Assembly: GCF_002975275.1 (NCBI RefSeq)
Contig: NZ_PCOQ01000004.1
Location: forward strand, 292,630 to 356,629
Length of the DNA stretch: 64,000 nucleotides
Direction: 5' to 3'
Source of the DNA: Achromobacter sp. MYb9
GTDB taxonomy: Bacteria > Pseudomonadota > Gammaproteobacteria > Burkholderiales > Burkholderiaceae_B
The notes under the pieces were generated by a model that was given only the letters and a program-made list of their open reading frames with translations, searched no databases and was not told the origin of the DNA. Each line of letters starts with the position of its first letter. The stretch's first letter is position 1. The position numbers and the translations under genes are program-made. Positions 28,283 through 37,918 of the stretch are shown here, in pieces.

Positions 28283-29683
28283 TCAGGATGCCTCGACCGT
28301 CCCTTCCGCCGTTTCGCCCTGCCCGCCGCCCAGATGCAGTTTTCGCATCTTTTCCCACAGCACCTTGCGGCTGATACCCAACGTGTTGGCGGTGTCCTGG
28401 CGGCGCCAGCCGTTGACGTCCAGCGCGGCAAGGATACGGGCGCGCTCGGCGCGCTCGGCATCGGTGAAGACGGGCGGTTCGCACAGCGTGCTGGCCCCGC
28501 CCAGGGTACCGGCGGCGCGCAACGGCTCGCCGATCTGATCGAATATGCGTTCAATGCGCGCCTGGTCCCAACTCTTGAACTGCCGCCGCATGATCGCCAC
28601 GCGTTCCGCCACATTGGATAGTTCGCGCACGTTGCCGGCATAGCGGGTGCGCGCCACCCGATCCAGCAGCCAGTCCGGCGGGTCGCCTTCCACGCCCAGC
28701 CGCTCCAGCAACGCGCGGAAAATGGCGATCTTCTCTTCCTGCCCGCGTTGCTCCAGGTTCGGAATGCGCAGTTCGATCACCGCCAGGCGGTAGTACAGGT
28801 CTGCCCGGAACTCGTCCTGGCCCACCAGCACCCGCAGATCCTTGTTGGTTGCCGCCACCAGCCGGAAATCCACCGGGATCTCCACGCTGGAGCCCAGGCG
28901 CGTGACGGCGCTTTGCTCCAGCACCCGCAGCAGCTTGACCTGCTGATACAGCGGCAAGTCGCCGATTTCGTCCAGGAACAGCGTGCCGCCGTTCGCCTGT
29001 TCGAAATAGCCCTTGTGCGCACCGACCGCGCCGGTAAAGGCGCCCTTCGCGTGGCCGAAGAAATGCGCTTCGAACAGGCCTTCCGGGATGGCGCCGCAAT
29101 TGACCGCCACGAAAGGCCCGTCCGACCATTCCGCCCGGTCGTGCAACAGCCGGGCAATGCGTTCCTTGCCCACGCCCGTTTCGCCATGGATCAGCGCATT
29201 GCTGCGGCAGTCGGCAAACATCTCGGCTTCGGCCAGCAATGCCCGCATCGGCTCGGACACGGCGATCAGCGGCTGTTCGCGTTTGGGCGCGCTGCGGCGG
29301 AACTGATCCAGCGTGCCCAGCAATTCGAATAGCAGCTTGCGCAGGTCCGCCGTCGTGAAGGCCAGCGGCAACGTGTAGGAATATTCAGGAGGGTAGTAGC
29401 GCGAATCGCGCCCACGCGCCTCTGCCGCCACCCAGATCACCGGCATGGCCTGCACCGCCAGCCAGTCGTAGCCGCTGAAGCGGTTGTCTCCCATGACCGA
29501 TACGGACACCAGGGCCACGGCGGGACGCGTCGGGTCGCGCGGCGGCGGAAACGCGGTGCCCGCGTCCGCGCGCACCAGCGACACATCCATGCCGGCCAGG
29601 CAACGCTCTGCCCGGGAGGCAATATCGGAAGTGCCTTCCCACACATACACGTCGAACTCGTCGCGGGCGAATTTCTGGGTCAT
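28283..29683 (-). CDS. Sigma-54-dependent transcriptional activator with atypical N-terminal domain (Tad-locus regulator)
   Basis: A 466-aa enhancer-binding protein. The N-terminal 130 residues resemble a receiver in size but lack the phosphoacceptor Asp: the expected strand reads VALVSVSVM. The AAA+ domain has Walker A GETGVGKE (167-174), an intact GAFTGA loop (214-219) for contacting sigma-54, Walker [11 protein letters not shown], and the Arg-finger region. The C-terminal Fis-type HTH is [20 protein letters not shown]. The start at 29683 has a weak ribosome site; the frame is open 35 codons further up, into the upstream gene. It is the last gene of the Tad run, 44 bases after tadG, so it likely controls pilus expression. 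The sigma-54 promoter at 45458 is a second candidate target. Confidence 0.93.
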   Translation of the reverse strand: MTQKFARDEFDVYVWEGTSDIASRAERCLAGMDVSLVRADAGTAFPPPRDPTRPAVALVSVSVMGDNRFSGYDWLAVQAMPVIWVAAEARGRDSRYYPPEYSYTLPLAFTTADLRKLLFELLGTLDQFRRSAPKREQPLIAVSEPMRALLAEAEMFADCRSNALIHGETGVGKERIARLLHDRAEWSDGPFVAVNCGAIPEGLFEAHFFGHAKGAFTGAVGAHKGYFEQANGGTLFLDEIGDLPLYQQVKLLRVLEQSAVTRLGSSVEIPVDFRLVAATNKDLRVLVGQDEFRADLYYRLAVIELRIPNLEQRGQEEKIAIFRALLERLGVEGDPPDWLLDRVARTRYAGNVRELSNVAERVAIMRRQFKSWDQARIERIFDQIGEPLRAAGTLGGASTLCEPPVFTDAERAERARILAALDVNGWRRQDTANTLGISRKVLWEKMRKLHLGGGQGETAEGTVEAS

Positions 29684-29726
29684 GGCTTGTACGCCGGGGA
29701 AACAGCGGAAATAACGGGCTTCATCA

Positions 29727-31835
29727 TCAGTACACCAAACGGGGCTGGCCGCAATCCACGGACAGCAGCGAAACATCGGTCTGGCCAACGCTCAGGCCAA
29801 GCATGTTGAGCAATTGCTGCAGCAGACCCGACAGCGGCGCCAGAACAGGCTGCAACAGGTTCACGACAATGGACAGCACGCCGCTGACCTGCGACCCGCC
29901 GCTAAGCGCCAGGGTCGCCACCGAGTTGATGCGGCACTGCCGGACGGCGCTTGGCGTCACGCCCAAGGCGCACACCACGTCATTCAAGGGCGCCACCAGC
30001 AATGAGTTCAAGACATTGCCGACCAGTTGCAGCGTGCCGCCCAACACCCCCGTCAAGCCGCCCGTCGACAGACGCGTGCTTAGCTGGTTCAGCGCGGTCG
30101 TGGACCATTGCAGGTTGTTGACCACCTGCGAAATGGAATTGCCAGCGCTGCCGCCACCGCCACCCACCAGGTCCGTCGCCAGGGCCGTGCGTTCATCCGA
30201 CGTCAGGGGCGTGCCGCTATTGAGGAGATCGCCCAGGATGCCGCCGACCAAGGCATCCGACAGATTGGAGGCCAATGCGCCCAGATTGATGGACGTGGCG
30301 TTGACCGTCTGCGTTGACGGGGTGCCGGGCGGTTCGGTCAGCGTGACCGAAACCGGCGCGGCGGAATTGAAAATCGGCAGCGTGACCTTTGCGGTCAACG
30401 GCAGGATACCCAGCACATTCAACACCTGGTGACGCTGGATGGCTGAAAACGAGCTGGGTTGGCAGCTATTGGTCAACGACACGAAGTTTGCGGCGTTCTG
30501 ATCGGTGCTGGACGTCATGCCCGGGAAACGCCCCAGGCAGACGTTGGCAACGGAGGACGTCACGGCGATCGTGGCCTGCGACTCCGTCAAGGGAGCCTGG
30601 CACAGGTTCGTCAACGTGCCGGTGGACTGCGCCACATCGATGATGATGGGCAGGTCCACCTTTGTGCCCAGCGTCGTCGCCAGCAACGGGCCCACCAGCG
30701 GAATGTTGGTGGTGTTGACGCGCAGATACACGCGAATGCCGGCGCTGGTGGCCTGGGTTCCGATGCCGCCGACAGCCAGCGTGGGGGGTTCCACCACGCG
30801 CACCCGGGCATCCACGCCCAGCAGCGGCACGCTCAGGCCCAGGTTGATGAGATTCTGCCCATTGGCGATGACCAGGGCCGTTTCAAGCAGGTTCAACGCG
30901 TTGACGTTCGCCGCCAAGGCGCCCGTGGCGTCTCCGCCCACGACCGACAGGTTCAGCACGCCGCCATCTCCGAACAGTTTGACGGGCAGATTGAGCGGCA
31001 TCACGGCCAGTACGGTATTGATGGCGTTGTTAAGCAGGCCGACGCCGGCCTCGGCGGTGCCGCTTTGATTGACCACCGTCAGGGTGGCGTTCAACAGTTG
31101 GCCCAGCGTCAGGTTATTGACCGCAGCCAGTTCCGCGGGGGTGCCCACGCCCGTCGCCACCGACAGGGGCAGTCCCAGCGCTTTCAACAAACCGGACGGC
31201 GTGATGTTGACGGTGGCCAGGCCTGCCGCATCCAGCACGTCCAATTGCGCGGGGGTCGCCCCAACGGAGGCCAGCAGTTGCGACAGCAGCCCGCCCCGCT
31301 CCAGGCGCAGCAGGCGCGACCCCACCATGAATGCCGCGACCGGCCGGGTGTTGGTCGCCACGGCGGTGGTCGTGACCAGCGTGCCGCTGTCCTCGCCGCC
31401 CGAAAAACTGGGAACGATGCTGGTCAGCCGTTTGCGCACGATCACGCGCACGGCGTTGAACGGCTGTCCGCTGGCGGCATCGAAGACATGCATCCCGGAA
31501 GCGTCGGCCCGGCTTGAATCCCATACCTTGCATTCGACCGTGACGTCGGCCGCCGTGAAGGTCTGGAAAAAGCCGGGCAGGTTCGCCAGTGCCGACGTCC
31601 GGCCGGCAGTGCCCGCTCGCGCGCAGTCCGCCGCGGCGCCCATGCCCAGCACCTGCACCGCGGACAACGCCGCCAGGTCGGCCCCCTTCTGCATTTCGCG
31701 CTTCATGTAGAAGCTGTAAGAAAGGTGCGCGACGCCCAGCAATACCAGCCCCACCAGCACCGCGAACACGACAGCCACGGTGATGCTGCCGCGCTGGCGC
31801 GACAAGGAACGGGAATGCGACGGGACGGCTGGCAT
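29727..31835 (-). CDS. tadG: TadG-like pilus assembly protein
   Basis: A 702-aa protein with the TadG/TadE N-terminal signature: a basic start, [20 protein letters not shown] as the single membrane helix (about 14-40), then [20 protein letters not shown], the hallmark that follows it. The long outer part is rich in Leu, Val, Thr and Asn with few charged residues. TadG family proteins are minor envelope components of Tad pilus machines. It starts at 31835, 30 bases after the DUF3613 gene, on the same strand. Confidence 0.9.
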   Translation of the reverse strand: MPAVPSHSRSLSRQRGSITVAVVFAVLVGLVLLGVAHLSYSFYMKREMQKGADLAALSAVQVLGMGAAADCARAGTAGRTSALANLPGFFQTFTAADVTVECKVWDSSRADASGMHVFDAASGQPFNAVRVIVRKRLTSIVPSFSGGEDSGTLVTTTAVATNTRPVAAFMVGSRLLRLERGGLLSQLLASVGATPAQLDVLDAAGLATVNITPSGLLKALGLPLSVATGVGTPAELAAVNNLTLGQLLNATLTVVNQSGTAEAGVGLLNNAINTVLAVMPLNLPVKLFGDGGVLNLSVVGGDATGALAANVNALNLLETALVIANGQNLINLGLSVPLLGVDARVRVVEPPTLAVGGIGTQATSAGIRVYLRVNTTNIPLVGPLLATTLGTKVDLPIIIDVAQSTGTLTNLCQAPLTESQATIAVTSSVANVCLGRFPGMTSSTDQNAANFVSLTNSCQPSSFSAIQRHQVLNVLGILPLTAKVTLPIFNSAAPVSVTLTEPPGTPSTQTVNATSINLGALASNLSDALVGGILGDLLNSGTPLTSDERTALATDLVGGGGGSAGNSISQVVNNLQWSTTALNQLSTRLSTGGLTGVLGGTLQLVGNVLNSLLVAPLNDVVCALGVTPSAVRQCRINSVATLALSGGSQVSGVLSIVVNLLQPVLAPLSGLLQQLLNMLGLSVGQTDVSLLSVDCGQPRLVY

Positions 31836-31865
31836 GGTTTGGCGGCTCCGGCTCGAGTCAGATCC

Positions 31866-32345
31866 TTAATTCGTGTTCCTGGTTTCCACCCGCTTCTGGA
31901 ACCACTCCGGGATCGGCTGCCGGAAGCTGTCCACGTAACGGGTCCAGGCCGCGGACGAGACCGGCCCCAGTATCGGCAGCGCGCCGCCGGCGCGACGGCC
32001 GTCGGCCTGGGCCGCCAACAAGCCCCGCGTCACATCGCCAAAGCCTTCCCTGACCTCGGCGGCAGCCGGTTGCGCAGTGGATTGCGCCGCCGCCGGCGCT
32101 GCGGTTTGCGCGGCCGCGGGCGCGGCATCCGCCTGCGGCATCGACGTCTGTACTTGTTGCACCACGGGCCGGGTCGGCAAGGCCGCCGCGGGCGGTGGCG
32201 CGGATTGCGGCGCTACCGCCGCCGCCCCGCCAGCCGGCGTATTTCCGGTCAGCGGCGCGTTCGACTGGGCCTGGGCGGCCAGGGGAGCCAGCGCCGCAAA
32301 CGCCAGCGCCAGGGTGAACGAACGAGTCAAACGAGGTTGAGACAT
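31866..32345 (-). CDS. DUF3613-type periplasmic protein of the Tad locus
   Basis: A 159-aa protein with a signal peptide (cleaved after PLAAQAQ), a low-complexity Ala/Pro/Gln linker (about 28-98) and a short conserved C-terminal part, GFGDVTRGLLAAQADGRRAG followed by LPILGPVSSAAWTRYVDSF, that recalls DUF3613 proteins often found in Burkholderiales Tad clusters. It lies between tadD (21 bases upstream) and tadG (30 bases downstream). Its role is unknown, though it is clearly part of the operon. Confidence 0.8.
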   Translation of the reverse strand: MSQPRLTRSFTLALAFAALAPLAAQAQSNAPLTGNTPAGGAAAVAPQSAPPPAAALPTRPVVQQVQTSMPQADAAPAAAQTAAPAAAQSTAQPAAAEVREGFGDVTRGLLAAQADGRRAGGALPILGPVSSAAWTRYVDSFRQPIPEWFQKRVETRNTN

Positions 32346-32366
32346 AAGAGTTTCCTGAACACGGAG

Positions 32367-33248
32367 TTAACGCACGATGGGCCCATTGCCCAGGCCATCC
32401 ATCAACGGACTCATCATGGGCATCACGGCACCCTCGCCGCTGGATACGCGCATAGGCGTGCCACCGGGCACCGCGGCCGACGGCATGGCGGCCGGCGCGC
32501 GATGGCCCCGGATCTCGGAGGCCAGACGCAGAACCTGGCCGCGAGCGTCTTCGCCAAGCTGCGCCCGATCCATCAATTGCTGGGCCTTGACCGAATCGCC
32601 CTCGACCAGCAGCAGCACCGCCATGTTGGCCAGCACCTTGCCGTTCTCCGGCGCCAGCTCGGCCGCCTGGCCAAGCGGCACCCGGGCGCCATCCACGTCA
32701 CCGGCACGCAACCGCGCATAGCCAAGATCGCCGAGGAATCTCGCGTTCATGGGGGCCAGCCTGGCCGCGCGGGAAAAATCATCGACTGCCTGATCGAACT
32801 GGCCGCGGCCGCCTGCGATAAGACCCAGGCCATGCCACCCGTCAGCCGCCTGCTCGCCGCGGGTCAACGCGCGGTAGGCTTGCTCGCTTAGCGCGGTCTG
32901 GCCGGTCTGGCGCAGGGCATCCGCCCGCATCACGGCCACCCGGCTGTCGTTGCCGAATTTCTGCTGAAACGCCTCGATATACGCCAGTGACGCGAAATAG
33001 CGTTCCTGGCGCTGCGCCTCGGCAATCAGCGAGAGCATCATCTCCGGTTCCTTGGGCCGCCGCCGGCCCTCTGCCTCTTCCTCTTTCTGACGGGCAAGCG
33101 CTTGATCCTGCTGCTGTTGCTGCATCAACTGCCACGCAGTTTCCGCACTGTTGGTCTTGCATCCGCTCAATCCCGCGGCCACGGATAACGCCGCGGCTAA
33201 AAGGGTCCAGCGCAATGCGCCCTGCCGACTTTCCATAGCGCCCGCCAT
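32367..33248 (-). CDS. tadD: TadD-like tetratricopeptide lipoprotein
   Basis: A 293-aa outer-membrane lipoprotein with a lipobox around Cys30 (VAAGLSGC), a Gln/Glu-rich helix and then TPR repeats (about 95-225; VMRADALRQTGQTALSEQAY, ADGWHGLGLIAGGRGQFDQA, RFLGDLGYARLRAGDVDGAR). It acts as a pilotin-like assembly factor of the secretin or of the outer-membrane complex. The ATG ending at 33248 shares one base with the tadC stop (TGATG); a GTG one codon earlier is less likely because it is too close to the G-rich ribosome site. Confidence 0.9.
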   Translation of the reverse strand: MAGAMESRQGALRWTLLAAALSVAAGLSGCKTNSAETAWQLMQQQQQDQALARQKEEEAEGRRRPKEPEMMLSLIAEAQRQERYFASLAYIEAFQQKFGNDSRVAVMRADALRQTGQTALSEQAYRALTRGEQAADGWHGLGLIAGGRGQFDQAVDDFSRAARLAPMNARFLGDLGYARLRAGDVDGARVPLGQAAELAPENGKVLANMAVLLLVEGDSVKAQQLMDRAQLGEDARGQVLRLASEIRGHRAPAAMPSAAVPGGTPMRVSSGEGAVMPMMSPLMDGLGNGPIVR

Positions 33249-34246
33249 CACGTCCCCCCCATGCGCGACATCGCGCGTATCACTGCCACGAACCCCGATC
33301 CGCCGGTAACGATCAGCAGCGCGGGCAGCAAGGTCACGATCATGACTCCCGTCATCTTGACCGTGGTCTTGCCCACTTTTTCTTTCAATTCAAGGCGCCG
33401 CGAATCCCGCAGCCTTTCGCCGAAGCGGTTCAGCGGCTCTTGCACCGCCCCGCCATGCTGATCCACCTGCGCGATCAGGCGACAGATGGCGGAGAGGTCG
33501 TCGTTGTCGAATCCGGCAGCCAGCCGCGCCAGCGATTGCTCACGGGTGCGGCCCCGCACGTAGAGTTCGGAGGCCAGGCGCAATTCCTGCGACAGCACCG
33601 GCAGCACCTGCCCGAACTCCGTCACCAGCACCTGCATGCTCTGATCGATCGACAGTCCCACGCCCTGCAGCAAACGCAACAGGTCAATCAGCAACGGCAG
33701 TTCGTCCGCGGCCATGCGGCGGCGTTTCGCCACGCGCCGTCGCACGAACCACTTGGGCAGCATGTAGCCGACGGCAAAGCCCAGGAACGCCGCGAGCAGC
33801 ATTCCCGACAGGGAATCGACGTAGTGGTAGCGGATGCCCAGCGTCACCGCGGCGACGGGCAGCAGGATCGCCAGGCCGAACCGGAACACGACGAACCGCG
33901 ACCTTGCGGTTGCCGCATCGGCGTAACCAGCAAGATCCACCAGCTTGCGATCTTCGGCGGCCAACAGGGCTTCGGCCAACCGGCCCTCGCTGAGGCGCTT
34001 GCCGAACGAGTCGGCCGCGCGCGTGGCGGCCGCGAACCTGCCCTGCCCGTCCTGCGCCGGCAACGCCGACGCCGCCGCGCCGCCCATCTGCCGCGACGCC
34101 AGCGCATGGTCCACGATCCGCCGGGTTCTGCTTTGGCCACGCAGCCGGCGAACGATGCCGACGCCCAGCACCAACATGGCCGCTGCGATCAGCATCAGCC
34201 CCATCGCCAGCACGGAGGAGACGCTCCACGAGTTCAGAATATTCAT
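33248..34246 (-). CDS. tadC: Type II secretion F family protein TadC
   Basis: A 332-aa inner-membrane platform protein of the GspF/TadC family. It has an N-terminal helix (VLAMGLMLIAAAMLVLGVGI), two helices near residues 115-165, a cytoplasmic T2SSF domain (PLLIDLLRLLQGVGLSIDQS, then QELRLASELYVRGRTREQSL, LAAGFDNDDLSAICRLIAQVDQ) and a last helix ending VIRAMSRMGGT. With TadB it forms the rotor on which the TadA ATPase works. The start at 34246 follows GGGAG, and the gene is 14 bases after tadB. Confidence 0.93.
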   Translation of the reverse strand: MNILNSWSVSSVLAMGLMLIAAAMLVLGVGIVRRLRGQSRTRRIVDHALASRQMGGAAASALPAQDGQGRFAAATRAADSFGKRLSEGRLAEALLAAEDRKLVDLAGYADAATARSRFVVFRFGLAILLPVAAVTLGIRYHYVDSLSGMLLAAFLGFAVGYMLPKWFVRRRVAKRRRMAADELPLLIDLLRLLQGVGLSIDQSMQVLVTEFGQVLPVLSQELRLASELYVRGRTREQSLARLAAGFDNDDLSAICRLIAQVDQHGGAVQEPLNRFGERLRDSRRLELKEKVGKTTVKMTGVMIVTLLPALLIVTGGSGFVAVIRAMSRMGGT

Positions 34247-34259
34247 CTCGCCGCTCCCA

Positions 34260-35186
34260 TCAAATGGACTTGGCCATGCGGTACAGCCAATAGCTGCCGA
34301 CGATCTGCAGGACAACGGCGGTCACCAGCATCTTGAATCCGGCCGGGTCGCGCCACAGATTCATGAAAAGATCGTTGTTCGTCAGCATGATGAAGCCCCC
34401 GATCCCGACCGGCAGCAGCGCCAGCACCCAGGCGGACAGACGGATCTCGGCCGAACTTGCCGACAGTTCATTGCGTGCCTGCGCCACGTCGCGCATGAAG
34501 GCAGCCATGCGCTCGAGCACCTGGTCGCTGCGGCCGCCGAACCGCATTGCCAGCGACACCACGGCGGCCACCATGTAAAGCTCTTTCAGCCCATACAGGC
34601 GGGACACGTGCACCAGGGCAGCATCCAGTTCCTTGGCGGACCGGCTCAGGCTGGCGGCCATTTCCACGACCTCGCGCAACGGTTCATCGGTGGTGGCCGA
34701 CGCCGTCTGGAACGCGGCGCCCATGCTGTTGCCGATCGTGATCAGGCGGACGATGTTGTCCAGGAACGCCGGTAATTGCGAGATCATCCGGCGCTGGCGC
34801 TTGTCGGCGCGCAGCCACAGCAGGAAGTACTCCAGGATAGCCACGAGCAGCAGCGTCACGATGCCCGACACGACGCCCAAGGTCAGCCACGCCAGCGTTG
34901 CCAGGCCCACCAGGGGCACCGCAAGCCGCACGTAAAGCCCGGCGCTTTGGCGCACGCCCGCCAGCAACAGCAAGCGGTCCCATCCAGGCAGGCCGCTGCG
35001 CACGGCCCGCGCGCTTTCGAAGATCGGAACCGGCTTGGAAGACGCGTCGCGCCCCCGGTTCAATTGGTTTTCCAGGAAGGACGAGCTCGCCGCCCGGCGG
35101 GCGCCGCTGTCGGCATGGCGCCACAGCAGCACCGCGCCGATCGCCAGCACCAAAGCCAGGCATCCCAGCACCAGGGCTTGCATCAT
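34260..35186 (-). CDS. tadB: Type II secretion F family protein TadB
   Basis: A 308-aa inner-membrane protein of the same fold as TadC. It has an N-terminal helix (ALVLGCLALVLAIGAVLLW), a pair of helices at about 105-150, the T2SSF domain (QLPAFLDNIVRLITIGNSMG, then ELDAALVHVSRLYGLKELYM) and a C-terminal helix (MLVTAVVLQIVGSYWLYRMA). The ATG ending at 35186 shares one base with the stop of tadA (TGATG), so it is translationally coupled to the ATPase gene. Frames further upstream run inside tadA. Confidence 0.93.
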   Translation of the reverse strand: MMQALVLGCLALVLAIGAVLLWRHADSGARRAASSSFLENQLNRGRDASSKPVPIFESARAVRSGLPGWDRLLLLAGVRQSAGLYVRLAVPLVGLATLAWLTLGVVSGIVTLLLVAILEYFLLWLRADKRQRRMISQLPAFLDNIVRLITIGNSMGAAFQTASATTDEPLREVVEMAASLSRSAKELDAALVHVSRLYGLKELYMVAAVVSLAMRFGGRSDQVLERMAAFMRDVAQARNELSASSAEIRLSAWVLALLPVGIGGFIMLTNNDLFMNLWRDPAGFKMLVTAVVLQIVGSYWLYRMAKSI

Positions 35187-36541
35187 CAGCGCCTCCGGCT
35201 CCAGAATCCGCCGCCGTCGGTATCGCCCGGCGCGGAATCGTTGGCGCGCGCTTCGGTGCGCATCTTGGCAAGCTTGGGCGTGTGGGGGTGGATGCCCAGC
35301 CAATTCCAGCGGTCCTTCTCTTCACCCTCGGGTGTCGTGAAGGTCTCGTGGCGATAGAGTTCCTGCGTGGAAATCACGTTGTCGCCCATGCCGGTGACCT
35401 CGGTCACCGACAGCACGCGGCGCTTGCCGTTGGACAGGCGCCCGATCTGCACGATGAAATCCAGCGCACTGGCGATCTGCCTGCGCAAGCTGTCCTCGCT
35501 TCCCTGGAACCCGGCAAAGCCGGCCAGCATCTCGATCCGGTACAGGCATTCGCGCGGAGAGTTCGCGTGAATCGTCGCCATCGACCCTTCGTGGCCCGTG
35601 TTCATCGCCTGCAGCATGTCCATGACTTCGGCGCCGCGCACTTCGCCCACCACGACGCGGTCCGGGCGCATCCGAAGGCTGTTGCGGATCAGCTCGCGAA
35701 TACTGACCGCGCCGCTGCCGTCGAAACCGCCCTGGCGCGATTCCAGCCGCACCACGTGCGGGTGGTTCAGCGAAAGTTCCGCGGTGTCTTCCACGGTGAC
35801 GACGCGTTCCGTTTCCGGGATGAAAAACGCCAGCGCATTGAGTAGCGACGTCTTGCCGGAGCTGGTGCCGCCAGACACCAGCACATTGCAGCGGTTCTTG
35901 ACCGCTTCATGCAGCAGCCGGTAGATCTCTTCGTCGAACGAGCCCAAGGTCAGCAGGTCCGCGGGCTTGAGCGGGTCTTGGCGGAACTTGCGGATCGACA
36001 CCATCGGCCCATCGACGGCCAGCGGCTCGATCACCACGTTCAGGCGGCCACCGTCGGGCAGCCGCGCATCCACCATGGGACTGGATTCGTCCAGGCGGCG
36101 GCCGATCGGCGCCAGGATGCGCCGCACGATGCGCAGCACATGCTGGTTATCGGTGAACCGTAGCGTTTCGCGGGCCAGCACGCCACGGCGCGACACGAAC
36201 ACGTTGTCGTAGCCGTTGATCAGGATGTCTTCGACCGCCGGGTCGGCCAGCAAGTCTTCCAGCGGCCCCAGGCCTGCCAATTCCTTGGTCAGGGCCTCCG
36301 CGATCTGCCGCATTTCGCTTTCGTTGATCGGCACCCTGCGCAGGCGCACGAAACTCGCGACCTCGATATCGACGAATTCCTGGATCGCGGACCGCGCCCA
36401 CCGGCCGAACTCCGCGCCCAATTCCTCGATACGCGAGAGCAGGTGCTCGTACGCCGCCGTCTTCACTTCCTGGAAGCGGTTCGACGCCGAGAACCCCTTG
36501 TCGCCATCACCGCCAAACTCTATCGTCGCTGTCATGATCAT
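35186..36541 (-). CDS. tadA: TadA/CpaF-type pilus assembly ATPase
   Basis: A 451-aa GspE/VirB11-family hexameric ATPase that powers Tad pilus extension (and retraction). The N-terminal helical domain (20-100) is followed by the N2 domain (LPDGGRLNVVIEPLAVDGP) and the ATPase core with Walker A GGTSSGKT (224-231), the Asp box VTVEDTAELSL, Walker B RMRPDRVVVGEVRGAE and the His box GHEGSMATIHANSP. The ATG may be at 36541 or two codons later. It lies 33 bases after the tadZ gene. Confidence 0.96.
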   Translation of the reverse strand: MIMTATIEFGGDGDKGFSASNRFQEVKTAAYEHLLSRIEELGAEFGRWARSAIQEFVDIEVASFVRLRRVPINESEMRQIAEALTKELAGLGPLEDLLADPAVEDILINGYDNVFVSRRGVLARETLRFTDNQHVLRIVRRILAPIGRRLDESSPMVDARLPDGGRLNVVIEPLAVDGPMVSIRKFRQDPLKPADLLTLGSFDEEIYRLLHEAVKNRCNVLVSGGTSSGKTSLLNALAFFIPETERVVTVEDTAELSLNHPHVVRLESRQGGFDGSGAVSIRELIRNSLRMRPDRVVVGEVRGAEVMDMLQAMNTGHEGSMATIHANSPRECLYRIEMLAGFAGFQGSEDSLRRQIASALDFIVQIGRLSNGKRRVLSVTEVTGMGDNVISTQELYRHETFTTPEGEEKDRWNWLGIHPHTPKLAKMRTEARANDSAPGDTDGGGFWSRRR

Positions 36542-36574
36542 GTCGGCTTCCGTTGCAGTCCTTGCGTCGTTGCG

Positions 36575-37918
36575 TTAACCGACGACCATACGGCGATGCA
36601 CGCCGGGCAGCCAGGTGGCCAGCCAGCTTGCCCGCCCACCGGGCGTGCTTTCTTCCGCCCCCAGCTTTTCCACCAGCGTCTGCACCGCGCGCACGTAGAT
36701 ATCGCGCTCGGCGTCCTCATGCAGCAGATGGCCCTGATTGGTGCAGACCATCAAGGCCAGCGTGCGGTCCGGCAACGTGCCCACCAGTTCCAGCTGGAAG
36801 CGCTCGGCGATCTGCTGCGCGGTCATGCCGTAGCGTTCGTCATACCGGTTGACGATCAGACCCAGGCTGCGGCGGTCCACATGCATTTGCTCAAGCTCTT
36901 GCAGCAACCCGGCCAGCGAAACCAGGGCGCCGACGCTTTGGTCGGTCACGATCCAGTTCTGTTCCGATGCGCGCGCCAGGCCGGCCACGAATTCCGGATT
37001 CGTGAAGCCGCCCGAATCGGCGACCACCACACCGAAATGCTGGCGCATGCGTTCGAACACCAGCAGCGAATCAGATTGCGAAACATCGCGCATCAGGCCC
37101 AGATCACGCGGCAGCGACAACACGCTGAGGCCGTTGGCCGTATGCGGCATGGCCGAAGCCAGCAACGTGGGATCCAGACGGCGCAGGTTGCGCGCCGCCT
37201 CCGAGAAATCGAACTCACCGCCGATGTTCAGATAAAGCTGGCAATCGCCCACGGGCCAGCCCAGGTCCATCAGCGCGACGCGGCTGGACAGGGGCAGCGA
37301 AGCGCCCGGCTCGGCCGCTGCCGCCTTGGCGCCTTTGCCGCCACTGGCCACGGCCCGTGCCCCGTGTGCCTGCTTAAGACGGTCTTGGGCCATGTGGGCC
37401 AAGTGCACGGCCAAGGTGCTGGCGCCCACCCCGGGGCGCGCGCCCAGCAGCAAGACGCTGCGCCGCGACCCGTCCGCGCGTCCACCGTCCGCCTGGGCGT
37501 CCAGCAGCCGCAGCACGATGTCCTTGATTTCCTGGGGTGCGATCGTGGGGTCGACAAAATCGCTGACCCCCGCGCGAAGCGCGGCAATGGCGCCCTCGGG
37601 CTGACTCAAAAGGCCGACCGCGACGCGCGGCAGCGTGGGGGCGATGCGCGCCAGCAGACGCGCCAATTCAGCGGACTTGAACAGCTTGCCGGGTTCGTCT
37701 TCGCTTAGCGTGAAATCCAGGAACACCACCTGCGGCGAAATTTCCGCCAGACGCCGCGCCAGTTCTTCCGTACTGGGCGACTCCTGGGTCAGCATCCCCA
37801 TTTCGCCCAGCGCCTGCCCCAATTGCACCGCGACATCCGCCCCCTTGGAGCAAAATAAAAATCGCTTGCTGTTTTGCAGACCAACCCACTCGCTTGCATG
37901 TGTCTTCATATTGTTCAC
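36575..37918 (-). CDS. tadZ: TadZ/CpaE-like ParA-family pilus localisation protein
   Basis: A 447-aa protein with an N-terminal atypical receiver (about 18-140, LFCSKGADVAVQLGQALGEM to DIVLRLLDAQ) and a ParA/MinD-type ATPase domain. The nucleotide loop reads GARPGVGAST (159-168): neither the P-loop Lys nor the deviant-Walker signature Lys is present (Arg161 replaces the latter), which is a known trait of some TadZ proteins that place the machine at the cell pole. The GTG at 37918 overlaps the secretin-gene stop by four bases (GTGA); an ATG three codons later is an alternative. Confidence 0.9.
   Translation of the reverse strand: MNNMKTHASEWVGLQNSKRFLFCSKGADVAVQLGQALGEMGMLTQESPSTEELARRLAEISPQVVFLDFTLSEDEPGKLFKSAELARLLARIAPTLPRVAVGLLSQPEGAIAALRAGVSDFVDPTIAPQEIKDIVLRLLDAQADGGRADGSRRSVLLLGARPGVGASTLAVHLAHMAQDRLKQAHGARAVASGGKGAKAAAAEPGASLPLSSRVALMDLGWPVGDCQLYLNIGGEFDFSEAARNLRRLDPTLLASAMPHTANGLSVLSLPRDLGLMRDVSQSDSLLVFERMRQHFGVVVADSGGFTNPEFVAGLARASEQNWIVTDQSVGALVSLAGLLQELEQMHVDRRSLGLIVNRYDERYGMTAQQIAERFQLELVGTLPDRTLALMVCTNQGHLLHEDAERDIYVRAVQTLVEKLGAEESTPGGRASWLATWLPGVHRRMVVG

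Noticed and set aside
36575..37918. TadZ as a broken pseudogene because of its missing P-loop Lys
   Set aside because: Atypical Walker A loops are known in TadZ proteins, and the reading frame is intact.
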